Positions 10,361 through 23,200 of a stretch of 64,000 nucleotides of DNA are shown one piece after another. Positions within the stretch are counted from its first letter, which is position 1, and each line of letters starts with the position of its first letter. Source of the DNA: Gigaspora rosea (taxonomy: Eukaryota > Glomeromycota > Glomeromycetes > Diversisporales > Gigasporaceae); NCBI GenBank assembly GCA_003550325.1, contig QKWP01000485.1:34207-98206 (forward strand), given 5' to 3'. Both the position numbers and the translations under genes were made by a program. The notes under the pieces are model-generated. The model searched no databases and was not told the origin of the DNA. It saw only the letters and a list, made by a program, of their open reading frames with translations.

Positions 10361-12368
10361 CCTAGCTAGGACTCCGGACATCTCTAATAAAGGTCATAAA
10401 TGATCTGCATAAATTTGGAGGTTTTTGCTACCCCTAAAATCAAGTAAATTTGCTGAAAATTCAATTATTACATATAAATTTTTAGTAATTTGCTAAAAAC
10501 TAAATTATCATATCTATTTTTATAAATCAAAATAATATATATATTTTTGAGTGCTGAACAAATTTTCTTAGAGCATAAAGTTAGAATCAATTAGTAAAAT
10601 TTAGAGAATCATAGAATTTTTTAGTATTTTTATTAATAAAATTATATAAAATTATATGATTCTCCAAATTTTACTAATTGATTCTAATATTGTACCCTAA
10701 GAAAACTTGTTCAGCACATAAAAATACATTATTCTGGCATATTTAATTTTATATTTTTTTAAAAATTTAAGAGAAGATGCTTAATTTTGGATTTTAGATC
10801 AAAAAATCCAAAATTAAGCATCTCTTGAATTTTCAAGAAATATAAAAGTAAATATACCATAATAATGTATTTTTATGTGCTGAACAAGTTTTCTTATAGC
10901 ACAATATTAGAATCAATTAGTAAAATTTGGAGAATCATAGAATTTTTTGGTATTTTTATTAATAAAATTATATAAAATATTATAATTCTCCAAATTTTAC
11001 TAATTGATTCTAACATTGTGCCATAAGAAAACTTGTTCAGCACATAAAATACATTATTCTGGCATATTTAATTTTATATTTCTTGAAAATTTAAGATAAG
11101 ATGCTTAATTTGGATTTTTTGATCAAAAAATCCAAAATTAAGCATCTTATCTTAAATTTTCAAGAAATATAAAATTAAATATTGTATTTTTATGTGCTGA
11201 ACAAGTTTTCTTATGGTATGGCACAATGTTAGAATCAATTAGTAAAATTTGGAGAATTATAATATTTTATATAATTTTATTAATAAAAATACCAAAAAAT
11301 TATATGACTCTCCAAATTTTATTAATTGATTCTAACATTGTGCCCTAAGAAAACTTGTTCAGTACAAAAAAATACATTATTACGGCATATTTAATTTTAT
11401 ATTTCTTGAAAATTTAAGAGAAGATACTTAATTTTGGATTTTTGATCAAAAAATCCAAAATTAAGCATTTTCTCTTAAATTTTAAAGAAATATAAAATTA
11501 AATATGCCGGAATAATATATTTTTATGTACTGAACAAGTTTTTTTAGGGCACAATATTAGAATCAATAATTTTTTGGTATTTTTATTAATAAAATTATAT
11601 AAAATATTATAATACTCCAAATTTTACTAATTGATTCTAACATTGTGCCATAAGAAAACTTGTCCAGCACATAAAAATACATTATTCCAGCATATTCACT
11701 TTTATATTTCTTGAAAATTTAAGAGAAGATGCTTAATTTTGGATTTTTTGATCAAAAAATCCAAAATTAAGCACCTTCTCTTAAATTTTCAAGAAATATA
11801 AAAATAAATATGCCAGAATAATGTATTATTATGTGCTAAACAAGTTTTCTTAGGGCACAATGTTAGAATCAATTAGTAAAATTTGGAGAATTATAATATT
11901 TTATATAATTTTATTAATAAAACTACTAAAAAACTCTATGATTCTCCAAATTTTACTAATTGATTCTAACATTGTGCTCTAAGAAAACTTGTTCAGCACA
12001 TAAAAATATATTATTCTAGCATATTTACTTTTATATTTCTTGAAAATTTAAGAGAAAATACTTAATTTTGGATTTTTTGATCAAAAAAATTCAAAATTAG
12101 GCATCTTCTTAAATTTTTAAAAATCATAGTAGTACAAAAAAGAGATAGCTTTATTTTGGGTATGATGCTTGCAAAATGCAGGTAATTTGCTAAAAATAAA
12201 ATATTACATGTATAAAATTGCTGTAATTTGCCAAAATGCTTTATATAACCTTTTTTAAAATTAACCTCAATTTGCTAAAACTTAAATTTGGACCTCAGAC
12301 CAAATTTTCTGCAATTTGCTAAAAAAAATATGACATATATCATAGATGCCCAGGGTCCTCCCTAGCTG
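10361..12368. mobile_element. 2-kb TIR element inside LINE A, filled with tandem palindromes
   Basis: The two ends are imperfect inverted repeats: AGCTAGGACTCCGGACATCT at 10364 against AGCTAGGGAGGACCCTGGGCATCT read inward from 12367. The interruption falls in LINE A ORF2 just after the zinc finger. There is no coding capacity. Subterminal sequence repeats the motif AATTTGCTAAAA several times at each end, as DNA transposons often do for transposase binding. I could not fix a target duplication. It is a non-autonomous DNA transposon of uncertain superfamily. Confidence 0.55.
10565..12120. repeat. Five tandem ~326-bp units, each made of two palindromes
   Basis: The marker AGAATCAATTAGTAAAATTT starts at 10583, 10909, 11231, 11559 (truncated) and 11865. 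Its reverse complement follows about 75 nt later in each unit, forming hairpin 1. A second palindrome centred on TTGATCAAAAAATCCAAAATTAAGC forms hairpin 2. So about ten hairpins lie in 1.5 kb. No gene is present. Confidence 0.9.
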
Positions 12369-12411
12369 CTACTTTAGTGATGTTTATCCAACTCTATTCA
12401 TAATAAGTACA

Positions 12412-13350
12412 GTCTGCCAGATTGTCTTGCGTTTCTGTCGCCTTTACTTTACAGCATATGCACTCATTGCTTGTATATAACAATGGTCTGCGTTTCTTTA
12501 ATTCATCCAGGTCTGGCAATTTGTTAGCAAGGCACTTGATTTGGGTGGCAAGCCGTTTACTTTGGAAAAGTAATGTACAGTGAATGCCATTTTGTTTTTT
12601 CTTTAAATCCCAAAAACTTTACCAGGCATAGTTTGTTTGATTAAGATCTGGCTCAATAGCCATAATCGCACTGGAAATTCTCCATCTGGCGGCCGTTTGC
12701 CATGTTAGTAATGTTTTAATAAATGAGCGTATAGGCTTTTCTACAAGACAACCTTGCCACAAGAGAGGGACCTGTACCCTCGAATTGTAGTTTCTTAGAA
12801 TATTTGTTGAGGAAGGAAGATGTAGAGCAAGCTTAGCTAGTGCATCTGTCTTGTCATTCCAGGTATTACCACTATGGCCCTTGATCTTTTCAAGCATTAG
12901 CTTGATCTTCTTGAAATGGATTACATCTATAATTTCTGATGTAATTAGGTAATTATTCTCTTTAAGCCATTTACTTGGTGTATTGGATATTTCTCTTTTG
13001 TTGATACTTGCTAACGCAGCTACACTGTCTGAAATGATTGTTACTATTGAATTGTTAGGAGCTGTAATGAGAGCTAACCAAATTGCGACAAGTTCTGCCT
13101 TGGTTGATGAGGCCCAATTTTCTACTCTAACGTATTCTTCTGCAATTAATTTTTCCCTGCTATCATCTACTTGAACCCAACTAGCACCCATCTTTGTACC
13201 TACATTATCCGTCACCAAGGAACCATCTGTATAAAAAACTAAACTAGATAAGTTATTTCTAATATTATACAAAATATGAGAATTTAATCTCTCTTCTAAA
13301 TTACTATCTAATCTATAATTATGTAAGAAATCAGACTCTAGTTGGTTCAA
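12412..13350 (-). pseudogene. LINE A ORF2: RNase H and zinc-finger segment
   Basis: Frame 12619-13350 (243 codons) is an RNase HI domain with all four acidic residues in place: YTDGS (D42), KAEL (E86), SDS (D108) and TDALA (D169). It would remove RNA from the RNA-DNA hybrid during second-strand synthesis. After one TAA at 12619 the same frame continues to a CICCKVKATETQDNLADC zinc-finger motif (about 12418-12475). That motif has a counterpart in LINE C (CIACFRESETQDYLAEC). Only the single stop and the TIR insertion damage this part. Confidence 0.8.
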
Positions 13351-13779
13351 AATAAGTACTCTTTCTATTTAGATTCTAAAGAGAAATTTCTATTTTTTTG
13401 TCTACTATGCTGATACTGCTCTAAACTAGGTGGTAGGAATTTGGTATTCTCTTTGTTTACAATTTTTGGAATTAATACCAAGGATTCCTTTTTATTAAAA
13501 TGTCTATAGCAGGAATTGGCATCCGTATTTGTTGAGAGAGTACAATTTGCAGGGTTGCAGCTTTAGATGTTCTACATAGTTATCTTGATCTTCAATTTGC
13601 CAATGCTCTGCTACTAGTCTTACTTTACTTTTCTTGGATACTCTATAGATTTCTTTAGAGCTATTTTCTATAGTACTAGTAAGAAACTAGTCCTTTTTCC
13701 TATTGTCATCTGAGATCAGTCGTTTAGGCATAATCAAAGCTATCTGATTCGGGCAATTTATAATGTATTCATTTTTGAG

Positions 13780-15475
13780 CTACCTATTAACATCATTCTT
13801 GAGGAGCTTCTTCTCTAGGCTAACAAACCAATTTGCCTTACGGCCCTTGCCTAAGCTACCTTTGAGGAGTTTAAGTTGTCTCCAGGTTATCATTCTTTGA
13901 CCATCTCTAGAGATCAGCTGATTAACGAAAAACAGATTAGACTTTTTAAGGGCTTGGCATGTTTTCGCAAAATTCTTAACACCTAGCATGCTTCTAAATG
14001 TTTCTCCTATACCATGTAGTATCCAAGGTCCTGAAGTGACTGGAATGTTAGACCAAGTTTTTTTTGCTTTTAGAAAGGTCAAACCCGTCAAACTGAATTT
14101 CCAAATTTTCTTTAGACTATCCCAGTCCTTGTTTTGCCAAAATTTTTGGTCAATGCTTGCTAGGATTATTCCTTGTTTTAGTCTCAACAAGGCAAAGTCC
14201 CCATCAGGGCTGTTGCTATTTAACCTGTTATGCAAATCCGAGATTTGTTTGGAGGTAATCTCATGTATTAATGATTTACAGTTTCCTAACTTTGTGTGCT
14301 CGATGATATAATTTTCAGCAGTTATTGGGATTTCCATCTTGTTCTTAAAGAGCATTACAAAGGGCTTGTGAATATGGTAAAGTTCTTGGTTAGAAAGATG
14401 TGAGGACTGAAGTAAGTAACTTAGTTTTGGAATAATATATATGTTATTCAGATACGCAAGCTGTGCTACTGTTAACTTCTTTCCCACGAGAGCCTTGGTT
14501 GCTTGTATAACTATTGACTTGGCTTTGTTTTTAATTAGTTTTTCATTAAATTTTGTGTTTATCCAGAATCCAAGAAATCTTATGATTTGCTCTTTATATT
14601 CTGCTTTAATTAGCTTCTTTGCAATTACTACCGTTTGCTGCTAGGATTTACACTTTGAATTAAAAACTAGTAGTTTGGTTTTCTTTCCATTAATCATAAT
14701 GTAGTTCATAACATAAAAATCCTCTGCTATTCTGATGATTTCATGTATCTGCTCCTTGCTACTTACTATCCAGGTAGTATCATCTGCGTAGGCAATTGCT
14801 GCTTGTCTTGTGAATAAATTGACTATGTTGCCTGAGCAGAGATCTGTAGGAACTGACAAATGGAGGGAATAACTTAGGGCCTGGTCATTTTGTGTTCTAA
14901 AGAGCAGTGGATCATAAAAGACTTGCCAAAGAAGTAGTGAGATCACCTCTAATTGTTCTATACCCACTGAGGCAATAATTTCACTAGATGTGCTATAGTG
15001 TGTAATAAGCTTTGCTCTTCTTTGATCAAACAAGTTTAGGATGAATGATATCACCATTTTTGGAACTTTAAGCCTTTGCATTGCGAGCTTGAGCATTGGA
15101 AGTGGAACTGAATCAAAGGCTTTTCTCATGTCTTGAAAGACTAACCAAAGCACTTTTCTGTTTTCTTTAGCATCTTCTATTATCGAGTTTAGTATACTAA
15201 TAGGTTTCACTATCGAATCACCTGGGAGACCAGCAAAATTGGGTCCTGAGAGTATGTTTTTGTTTCTGAAAATGGTTGCTAGTCTTTGTGCCATAATTCT
15301 AGTGACACACTTATGAAAAGTCTCTAGCAATACTATCGGACGAATACTGTTTAGAAATAAGTCCCATACATCTTCTTTGGGAATTAGAAATATTTGGGCA
15401 AGCTTCCACTTTGTAGGTATAAGACCTGAGCCAAGACAGATACTTGCAAAGCTTATAAACCATTCATGTGTTTTT
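13780..15475 (-). pseudogene. LINE A ORF2: reverse transcriptase
   Basis: The RT core lies in one frame from about 15470 to 13780. It includes IRPIVLLETFHKCVTRIMA, FQDMRKAFDSV (motif A), a GIEQLEVISLLLWQVFYDP segment (B-like) and IAYADDTTWI (catalytic motif C). A TAG at 14641 and a TAG at 13780 interrupt this frame. A run of nine T at about 15472 marks a frameshift against the upstream endonuclease frame. The domain primes on nicked target DNA and copies the LINE RNA. Thumb sequence with WRQLKLLKGSLGKG follows. Confidence 0.85.
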
Positions 15476-15539
15476 TTTTTGCATTTTTAATTAAGAGATA
15501 GCCAATGCCCGATATCTCTGATGCAGTTTTGTTCTTGAG

Positions 15540-17387
15540 ATTTGATAGCATTGCGAACTATTCCTCCATTGTTATGGCCATTAATAGAGTCTCATACCAT
15601 TCATCTTTAATTTCTTCTTTGGGTGCATAGATTTGCTCACATTTCTTGAAAACTTTCTCATCAGAAGTGTTTCTATTTTGGTACTGTGCTTGAAAATGTT
15701 GTTGAGCTTTGCATATAACTTCTACCAGATCTGATATCAAAACTAACTGACCATTTTCACTTTCTAGAATACAGTCTAATTTAATACTTCTAAAGGGTTT
15801 GTCAAGGAGATTTCTAAGCATTCTTCCTTGATCATTTTGTATCATTTTGCATCTGAGGTTAGTATACATTTAGATATCATTCAGCTTCTTTTTTTCCATT
15901 TCTAGAAAACAGCATCTAAAAAGCACACGCCAACATCCTTTAAGATCATCTAACCATTCCTTGTCCAAGGTACCTGAAAGAGCTTGAATCCGAGTATCCA
16001 GTTTGGTATTAACTTCCAAAATAATTTGGTTAGATTCCCTTAAAGTTCTGCTATTAATTAATTTGCTTGTTTTAAGCATCTTCACTAGTTTTCTATGTAA
16101 TTTGCTTATTTGTATTGTACTTATATATAAAATTAATCTTCTTTTATCCTTTTTGCTTTTATATCCACACTTATATTTAGGTTGAGTTCCCTTTATTATC
16201 CTGTATGAGATGTTTCTCTTTGCAGCAAAAATTATTCCTTCTTTGAAGGATTCCCATACTTTATCTATTTCTATTTGAGTTGTGATACTTGCTTCACTTG
16301 AGTCTGACTCTAACATTTTTATGCTGCTTCTTTTGGATAAAAAGCTGTAAAGATCTTCCTGGTAATGTTTCCAGTTCTTTTTACTTGCTTTCTCATATTC
16401 AAAAACTCGTCTGTCTTGTTTTTTATAACTTGAGGCTAGTAGATTACTTGAGATCAATCCATGCACATTGAAGCTTGCTGCGGCTAGATTGTGATCACTT
16501 CCAGTGCATATGTCCATATATGAAATATGTGCATCTTCGAAGAAATCTAAAAGGTTCTCTAAGAACCAAATCTGGTCAATTCTTTAGCTTGACCTTCTGT
16601 TAGACCAGGTAAATTCTTTCTTACTAGGGTTAGCTAGTCTGTAAAAGTCAAAGAAATCCTGCCTTTGCATCTATTTGTGGAATGGAAATTTTTTGCCATA
16701 CTGAGGCTCTAATTGTGACGATTTGTCTAAGTCCAGATCTGGAATATAGTTAAAGTCACCAAGTATAATGAAGTATGAATTTATAGATCTATTCATATAC
16801 TTCGCAACAATTTTTTGTTGAATGCGCTTATTTGTTTCTTGATTATTAGGTGGAATATAAACCATAATAATAGTAAGTTCGCAATTTTTAAGGTAGAATT
16901 TTGCTTCTATCACATATTCAATCCATCGATCAATTTTACTAAGATACTTCTGCCATTGCTTATTGATAAGAAGACCCACTCCCGAGCCTTTCTTTTTTTC
17001 CTGATTTGCATTTGCCCAAAAACTTATGAAATTCCCATCCCACGGGGTTAGAAAGTGACCCTTCTTGCTACTGATATTAGTTTCCGCCAGACCTAATATA
17101 TTAATTCTATCTTCTTCAGCCCATTCCAATAATGTACCAAGTTTTTGGTTGTTTCGCTTTAGACTTTTAAGATTGTGATATGCTATTTTGAAACTACTGT
17201 CTTGATAACTAGAAATGTTATTAAAATTATTATGATTATTGTATATTGAGTGTTTGCTCTGTATATTACTTATTTTAGTGTTAGTGTTCCAGCTTTGTAT
17301 ACCATAATGATATAGTGTGTTTTGCATAGGATTGCTTGGAGGTAGCTTTGTCTCATCCATGTCCATTAATTCAACTGGGGCGCCCAT
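15540..17387 (-). pseudogene. LINE A ORF2: N-terminal APE-type endonuclease and linker
   Basis: Frame 16671-17387 begins with ATG overlapping the ORF1 stop as TGATG. It shows the APE motifs AYHNLKSL, LGLAETNIS and ILGDFNY, and GSDHN follows at about 16500 in the same frame. The enzyme nicks the target to prime reverse transcription. Two stops (16671 and about 16585) break the frame between GDFN and SDHN, then it stays open through 15870-16517 and 15558-15869 with one further stop. These all share one phase, so the damage is nonsense, not frameshift. Confidence 0.85.
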
Positions 17388-19147
17388 CAGAAGCGTGAGG
17401 GCACCTCACTTTGTGATATTTCTAAACAGTTTAATCTAGCCAAAATTTCTTGCAGTAGATCAGTTTGGCTAATATTTTCTTTATCTATATGCTTTGGTTC
17501 GAAGCCAAAATTGAATGACTTGCTGGGTTTTGAACATTCTTTAGAACTAGATCGCGAGCCTGGCTGAGGTTTTTTTCCTCCTGTGGAAGTGGAAAAGCCC
17601 TGTTTTTCGACTCTCGTTTTCCATTGAGTGCTTGAACTGATATTGGTTTTGTCTGATAGGCTTCCTCTTAGTGTATCCTTTTTGTCATGTATATTATAGT
17701 GCTTTCTTGTGCCCATTGCGATCGCAGCTTTGCTCCATACTAATTTCATGTTATAGCAGTATAACATAGAATTAATACTATTTTCTAAGTCTGCTTGGGA
17801 GCTAAAGTATAACCAGGCTACACTACTTTGATTGTTGTTACTATTTAAGGGAATATGAAGTGTTTTTACTTTATGTGTTTTTAGTTGACGAAAGAGCACT
17901 GTTTCTGGTATATGATTTGGAATGTTTGTAATTTTAGCTTTGAATCTATTTCTTTCAATTAGCATTTCTTTATTAAAGAGCCCTAGAGTTATTCTACATA
18001 ATCTACCAGCATCGTAGTGAATTGACCAACAATTTTCTAAAGTTGCTTTTTCTTTTTCGCTTCTGTATTCCAGTTTAATGTATGCTGCTTTTATATTTTT
18101 ATTTTTTTGCTATTCGATAATGCTAGTACATCCATATCTGTTTAAGCATCTTCTTATCTGACCAATTCTAGCTTCTTTGGGTAAGTCCCAAAGAGTAATA
18201 AATTGGATAGGCTTTATTTTGCTTTTGAAACCTAAAGTGGGCTTTTGGAAAATCTCCATTTCATCTCTGGTCAACGCCCATTGGGAGCTATAAATATCTT
18301 CTTGTCTTGTTTTTATTGTAGAATGTTCATCCTTAAGTGGTACAATGGAAACCTCAGTATTCTGTTGGGTTGTAACTATGGTATCTTCTTTTGGGCGTTT
18401 AGAGTTTTGAATAATACTTTCTGTGAGAGTCAGGGCTTGTTTGTTTGCATTCTTCTGTAATAAATCTGGGTCTCTCTTCCTTTTACTGATAGCAGTTTTG
18501 CTCATGTTGCTGCTAAGTGCTTCCTGTATTATGAGCGTACTATAGTTCATAGTACCATATTCTTTTAGGGATAATGTTTCTTTCATATTCAGATAAGTTT
18601 GTGCTTTATTATGTGTTAAGGTAGAGGCTTCTTCAGGTTGCTCTTTTGGTTCTGATTCTCTTTTATTGTCTTTTTTGTCCTTTAGTAAGACTTTATTCTT
18701 CCCTTTATTTCTTGGTGTATCTTTTTTAACTTCTTCAGACTTGGACACTTCTTTTCTTTCCTCTATCTTCTTATTTTCTTCTAGTGACAAAATAAAGCTT
18801 TCTATTTGATCTACCAACTTACAATTGCCATAATCAATAGTACTGGATTCTGACAAAACAATCGCTAACTGCCTACTAAATTCTTTTTTCTCCTTTAGTT
18901 GAACTATCTCTGAAATTTTATTTCCTGTATTACACATTTTACTATATGATCCATTTTTAGATTGTGTCCAGTTGTATATTTCTATTGCATTTCTAATAAT
19001 ATGTACTGTTGCTGGATTTGCAGTTCCTAAAAAATCTGCGACTACTTTATTCTTTTGCAAAATAAAACTGTTTCGCATTTCTAGCAACGATACTATTTTC
19101 TTATCCTGTTTGCTAAATAGACCTTTAAACTCCTTGAGATATTCCAT
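17387..19147 (-). pseudogene. LINE A ORF1: RNA-binding protein with two RRM-like domains
   Basis: A single phase runs from ATG at 19147 to TGA at 17387 (587 codons), broken only by one TAG at 18112-18110. The N-terminal 110 residues look helical, then a Lys/Glu-rich region follows. The first RRM-like fold starts ITLWDLPKEARIGQI just before the TAG. A second (FKAKITNIPNHIPETVLFRQL) lies at 17965-17720. LINE C has the same layout with CTIWDLPYYVSKNEI. By analogy with other LINEs, ORF1 coats the element RNA. The single stop is the only lesion I see. Confidence 0.8.
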
Positions 19148-19605
19148 AGAATTCTATTACTTGTTATAGTTTCCTGTTGTATTTATGTTCTATTTGTTTA
19201 TTTGTTTTGCTAACCTTTGTTTATTCCAAATATATGACTGGTGTATGTTTTTGTCCAAATTTGTAACGTGTTAATTTATGTTTGCTGTTGTTTTCCTGTT
19301 TGTTTGTTTTGGTATTGTTTACGCATCGATCAATCAGAAATTTTCAGGGTCAGAGCCAAATTCCCAAAATTTTCAAAAATTTTCTAAATTTTTTCGTAAA
19401 AGTGTATACTTCTCTAGGCACACTGTCTTTGCTAATTTCGTTCTAGTAAACTACTAGTATTTTTGTGTTTGCTCTTCTTTTTATTAGAAGGTTTTGGATT
19501 GTTTTTTAATAAAAATTTAGTGTATTTGTGAGTTTTTGTTTTGACCAATTTTTGGAAAAAGGATCTGCAGAAAGAGTTTTTTTTGAGTTGCAACTATATT
19601 GATAA
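19148..19605 (-). other. 5' leader of LINE A
   Basis: There are 458 bases between the target duplication and the ORF1 start, T/G-rich on the plus strand, with no open frame. This is presumably the internal promoter region of the LINE. No specific promoter element can be named from sequence alone. Confidence 0.5.
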
Positions 19606-19617
19606 TTATTAATTATT

Positions 19618-20234
19618 TTAATATATATATATTTTAAATAATATAAAGTATTTATTAAAAAATAATAATAATTCTTAAAATTTTTTATTTTTTAATTAAA
19701 ATTTTTACCTGCTTTACTTGTTTTTAAATTTTATATTTAAAAAGTTATTATCTTATTTTCTAATATTTTAATGAAAATTTTATTAAATTTACTGTTTATT
19801 GTTTTCTAATTTGTTTAATATATTGACTAAAATCTGTTGAAATAATAAATTGTTAGTTAAAAAAATTTGGTTTGATAAAAAAGTAGTTTTTTTTTAGAAT
19901 AAAAAAAGAAAAAAAATTAAAAAATTCTTTTACAAAAATCAAAAACCCGTATAAAGGCAAAAACGTCTATTATTTTTAGAGGTTACACTAATTTAACTTA
20001 TTTATTTTTATTTGTTTTCTATTTATAGTTTTTTTAATTTATTTTAATTAATTCTTTTTAAACAATTGTAATGTTACTCAGGTATCAAGACCTAATTTCT
20101 GGAAGTTCAGGTAACCAACCTACTTTTCTGGGATCCCAATGCGATGCTTAGTTGGATGTTACAAGTAACTTATTTTCATTTGTTTTCAATTTATAGGTTT
20201 TTTAATTTATTTTATTAAAAAAATCGTAACATCA
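19618..20234 (-). other. Helitron A 5' region, between two LINE insertions
   Basis: AT-rich and gene-free. The segment 19618-19900 matches 55030-55193 plus 62478-62640 of unit B/C, so it is the promoter-side flank of the Rep gene. At 20068 begins a roughly 158-bp unit (GTAATGTTACTCAGGTATCAAGACC) whose second copy is split by LINE D and continues at 24501. Confidence 0.65.
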
Positions 20235-23200
20235 AAACAAACTCCTCTTTTCTATAGATTTAAAGAAATACAATATCTCAAAAATCACTTTTCCTCTCCT
20301 AACTTTCTTTCACTCTGTAAAAAATATATTTCACAATACTCTGACTATCTATTTCAATTATCAACACCTACTTTATTACAAATTAAAGAAGAATTCCAAC
20401 AAATTAAAACTGCCCTTAATATTCAACAACAACAAACTATCTACAAAGAGATTCAACAAAAAATCGAAATCCGTAACAAATCCTTTTTAGAAACTCCAAA
20501 ACTTTTCTACAAAAAAATCCTTGAAAAATACAATAACATACATATCGATAGACTATCTCTTGAAAACTCACTCCTTACAGAACATAATGAGATTCTTAAT
20601 GCAATTCATAACCACTTCACTGAATACTTTAAAGAAAAACCTCTCCAACCAATTTTACCCTCCTCTGAATTTTACTATCTCTATGAACCACATCCTGAAT
20701 ATGAAAAATACTACAATAACTTATTTCAGGAAATCACAAACCAAGAATGGCAAGATATCTTAACAAATCTTCCAAACCAAAAAGCAGCAGGGCCCTCTGA
20801 AATCTGCTATGAACATATTAAATATGCCAGTCACAAAGCACAAACACTCTTTAAAAAATTCTTTAACAAATGCTTTCAACTTCAAAAAGTTCCTACAGAC
20901 TGGAAATCTTCTAATATTTTTCTTATTCCAAAAAAATCTAACTGGGACTTTACTCTCAATCAAGTTCGCCCAATTTCTATCATTGAACCTTTTAAAAAAA
21001 CCTTTACTAAAATCTTTACTAAACGTCTAAATCAAATTATTTCTAATAATCATCTTTTATCTAACCTAAATTTCGCTGCCTCTAAAAACTCCTCAACTCA
21101 TATTCCTATACAAATTCTCCATAATACTATTGAACATTATAAAATACACAACAAAGAAGCCTGGATTCTTTTTCAAGATATGTCAAAAGCTTTTGACAAA
21201 ATCAACATCTCACGACTACAAGATACTTGCAAAAGAATTGGTATTCCTAATTCAGGCATCAATCTGATTACTGAACTACACTCATCAAGACAAGCAAGAA
21301 TCATTACCGCTCATGGTCTTACTTCCCCTATTAACATCCAATCTGGAATAGAACAAGGAGAAACCTATTCTCCTTTACTTTAAAAAATTTACTACGACCC
21401 AATCCTTACCTTTATCCATCAAAAATACCAAAACTATTTACTCAAAATTGACTCACAATCCCCTCTTGATATAATTACTAATACTACTACTAGTAGTATT
21501 TCAATTCCACCATTAGCCTATATGGATGATACAACATGGCTTTGCGAAAGCCCTACTACTATGCAAAATATTCTTAATGATACATCTGAACTCTACAAAA
21601 TTAATAATATAGAAGTTAACCCTTCAAAATCTGATCTACTTCATATCCGACCTAAATCCTACAGATCTCAAACAACTCCTCTTTTATTTAATAACCAACC
21701 TATCCTACCCAGAAAACCTAATGATGTCATTAGATATTTAGGTATCTATCTTGATGGAAATGGTTCAACCAAACCAACATTTGATACTATTATTAACAAA
21801 ATTGAAAACTTTATTTGTCTAATAAAACACAAAAAACTTACACCTTTACAAATCTCATCTCTTTTTAACCTCATACTCCAACCCTCTATTGAATACCTTT
21901 TACAAATATGCATTATTCACAATAATCTTCAAACCAAACTATCCCGCCTTTTTACTATTCAAACCAAGAAAATGCTTTCCATCGCCAAAAACACTAACAA
22001 TATAGTTCTTACTAATCCTATAACATTTAATCTACCAACCCTTAGCAATTTGATTCAAAAAACAAGTGCTGCTAATATTGAACGTATCTTTAACTCTAGT
22101 CCAATCCTTAAAAATATTGGTCTTACACGTATTAAATCATGGCTAGCCAAAGTATGGTCTCCCAATCTCACCCAAAACTTACTTATCTCCCATATTCATA
22201 AAACTAAAAACTTTACACTTATCTTCCAACTGTCACAATTAGCCAAAAACAATATTACATTATCAAATCTTTCACTTAATTCTCACCTTCCAGATTTCTT
22301 ATCTAACCTACATCTAATCTATGATATACTCCCTTCAAAACTACAAACTTCCATAATCAATAGTCTGAGAAATAATCAGTTATTATTTATTGAACAAATT
22401 TCTACTGCAAACAATAAATATATTCTCCCATGGAATAATATTTACTTACGTACTAACAAAGCCACTAAGGGCTAGCAACCTTTATGGTTTTCTAATATTC
22501 TTAATTTTATACAAGAGAAAACAATCATAACTACTTGGCCTCATCTCCACTTACCCTCAATTAACTCCTTTATTAATACAACATATCTTCTCTCACCTTT
22601 ATTATCTTCTAATCCCTTTTCCCTTACGCAAATACACTATAACTCTAACAATATTATTTTCCTATCACATCAAACCTCTCTATCAAAAACTGCAATATAT
22701 AATATAAAACCTTCAGACTCAGGCTTTAAACAACTACTACCCAATACCTTTCCTTCTTAAAATACCTTCTCATCATTTAATCTGCCCTATAACCAAATTA
22801 GCATATCTAATAATCCAATATATATCCAAATTGATTACAAAGAAATTCTTGCTCTAATTCATATATTCGACCTTACCAATACCACAACTTCCTTTCAATC
22901 TATACCACAAATTTATATCCCTATACAAGAAATACAACTTATATATAATATAACCAATCATACCACCTATCAACATCAACTTACTAGCCTCCTACCACTT
23001 ATTCAAAACCTTAATTCACAGGAACTTCACTTTTACACTAAAGCCTCAATACAAAACACACAATCATCGAACATCAAATCTGGAATTGGCTGGATCTGTG
23101 AAAATAATACTTCTATCAAATTTAATGCAGCAACTAAATCATACTCTGATACAACACGAACTGAACTTGAAGCAATTATTTCACTTCTTCTTGCAACTCC

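Larger units (their letters stand above)
9614..19605 (-). mobile_element. LINE A, full-length non-LTR retrotransposon (RRM ORF1, APE-RT-RNase H ORF2)
   Basis: The element runs on the minus strand. It has a poly-A tail (poly-T at 9615-9626 on the plus strand) and a 12-bp target duplication TTATTAATTATT (9602-9613 and 19606-19617). Removing it rejoins Helitron A in the form seen in copy C near 55030. It encodes ORF1 (19147-17387) and ORF2 (17387 to about 9811) in the order endonuclease, RT, RNase H and zinc finger. It is split by a 2-kb TIR element. Without that, the LINE is about 8 kb. It carries several stops and one homopolymer frameshift, so it is recent but dead. Confidence 0.85.
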
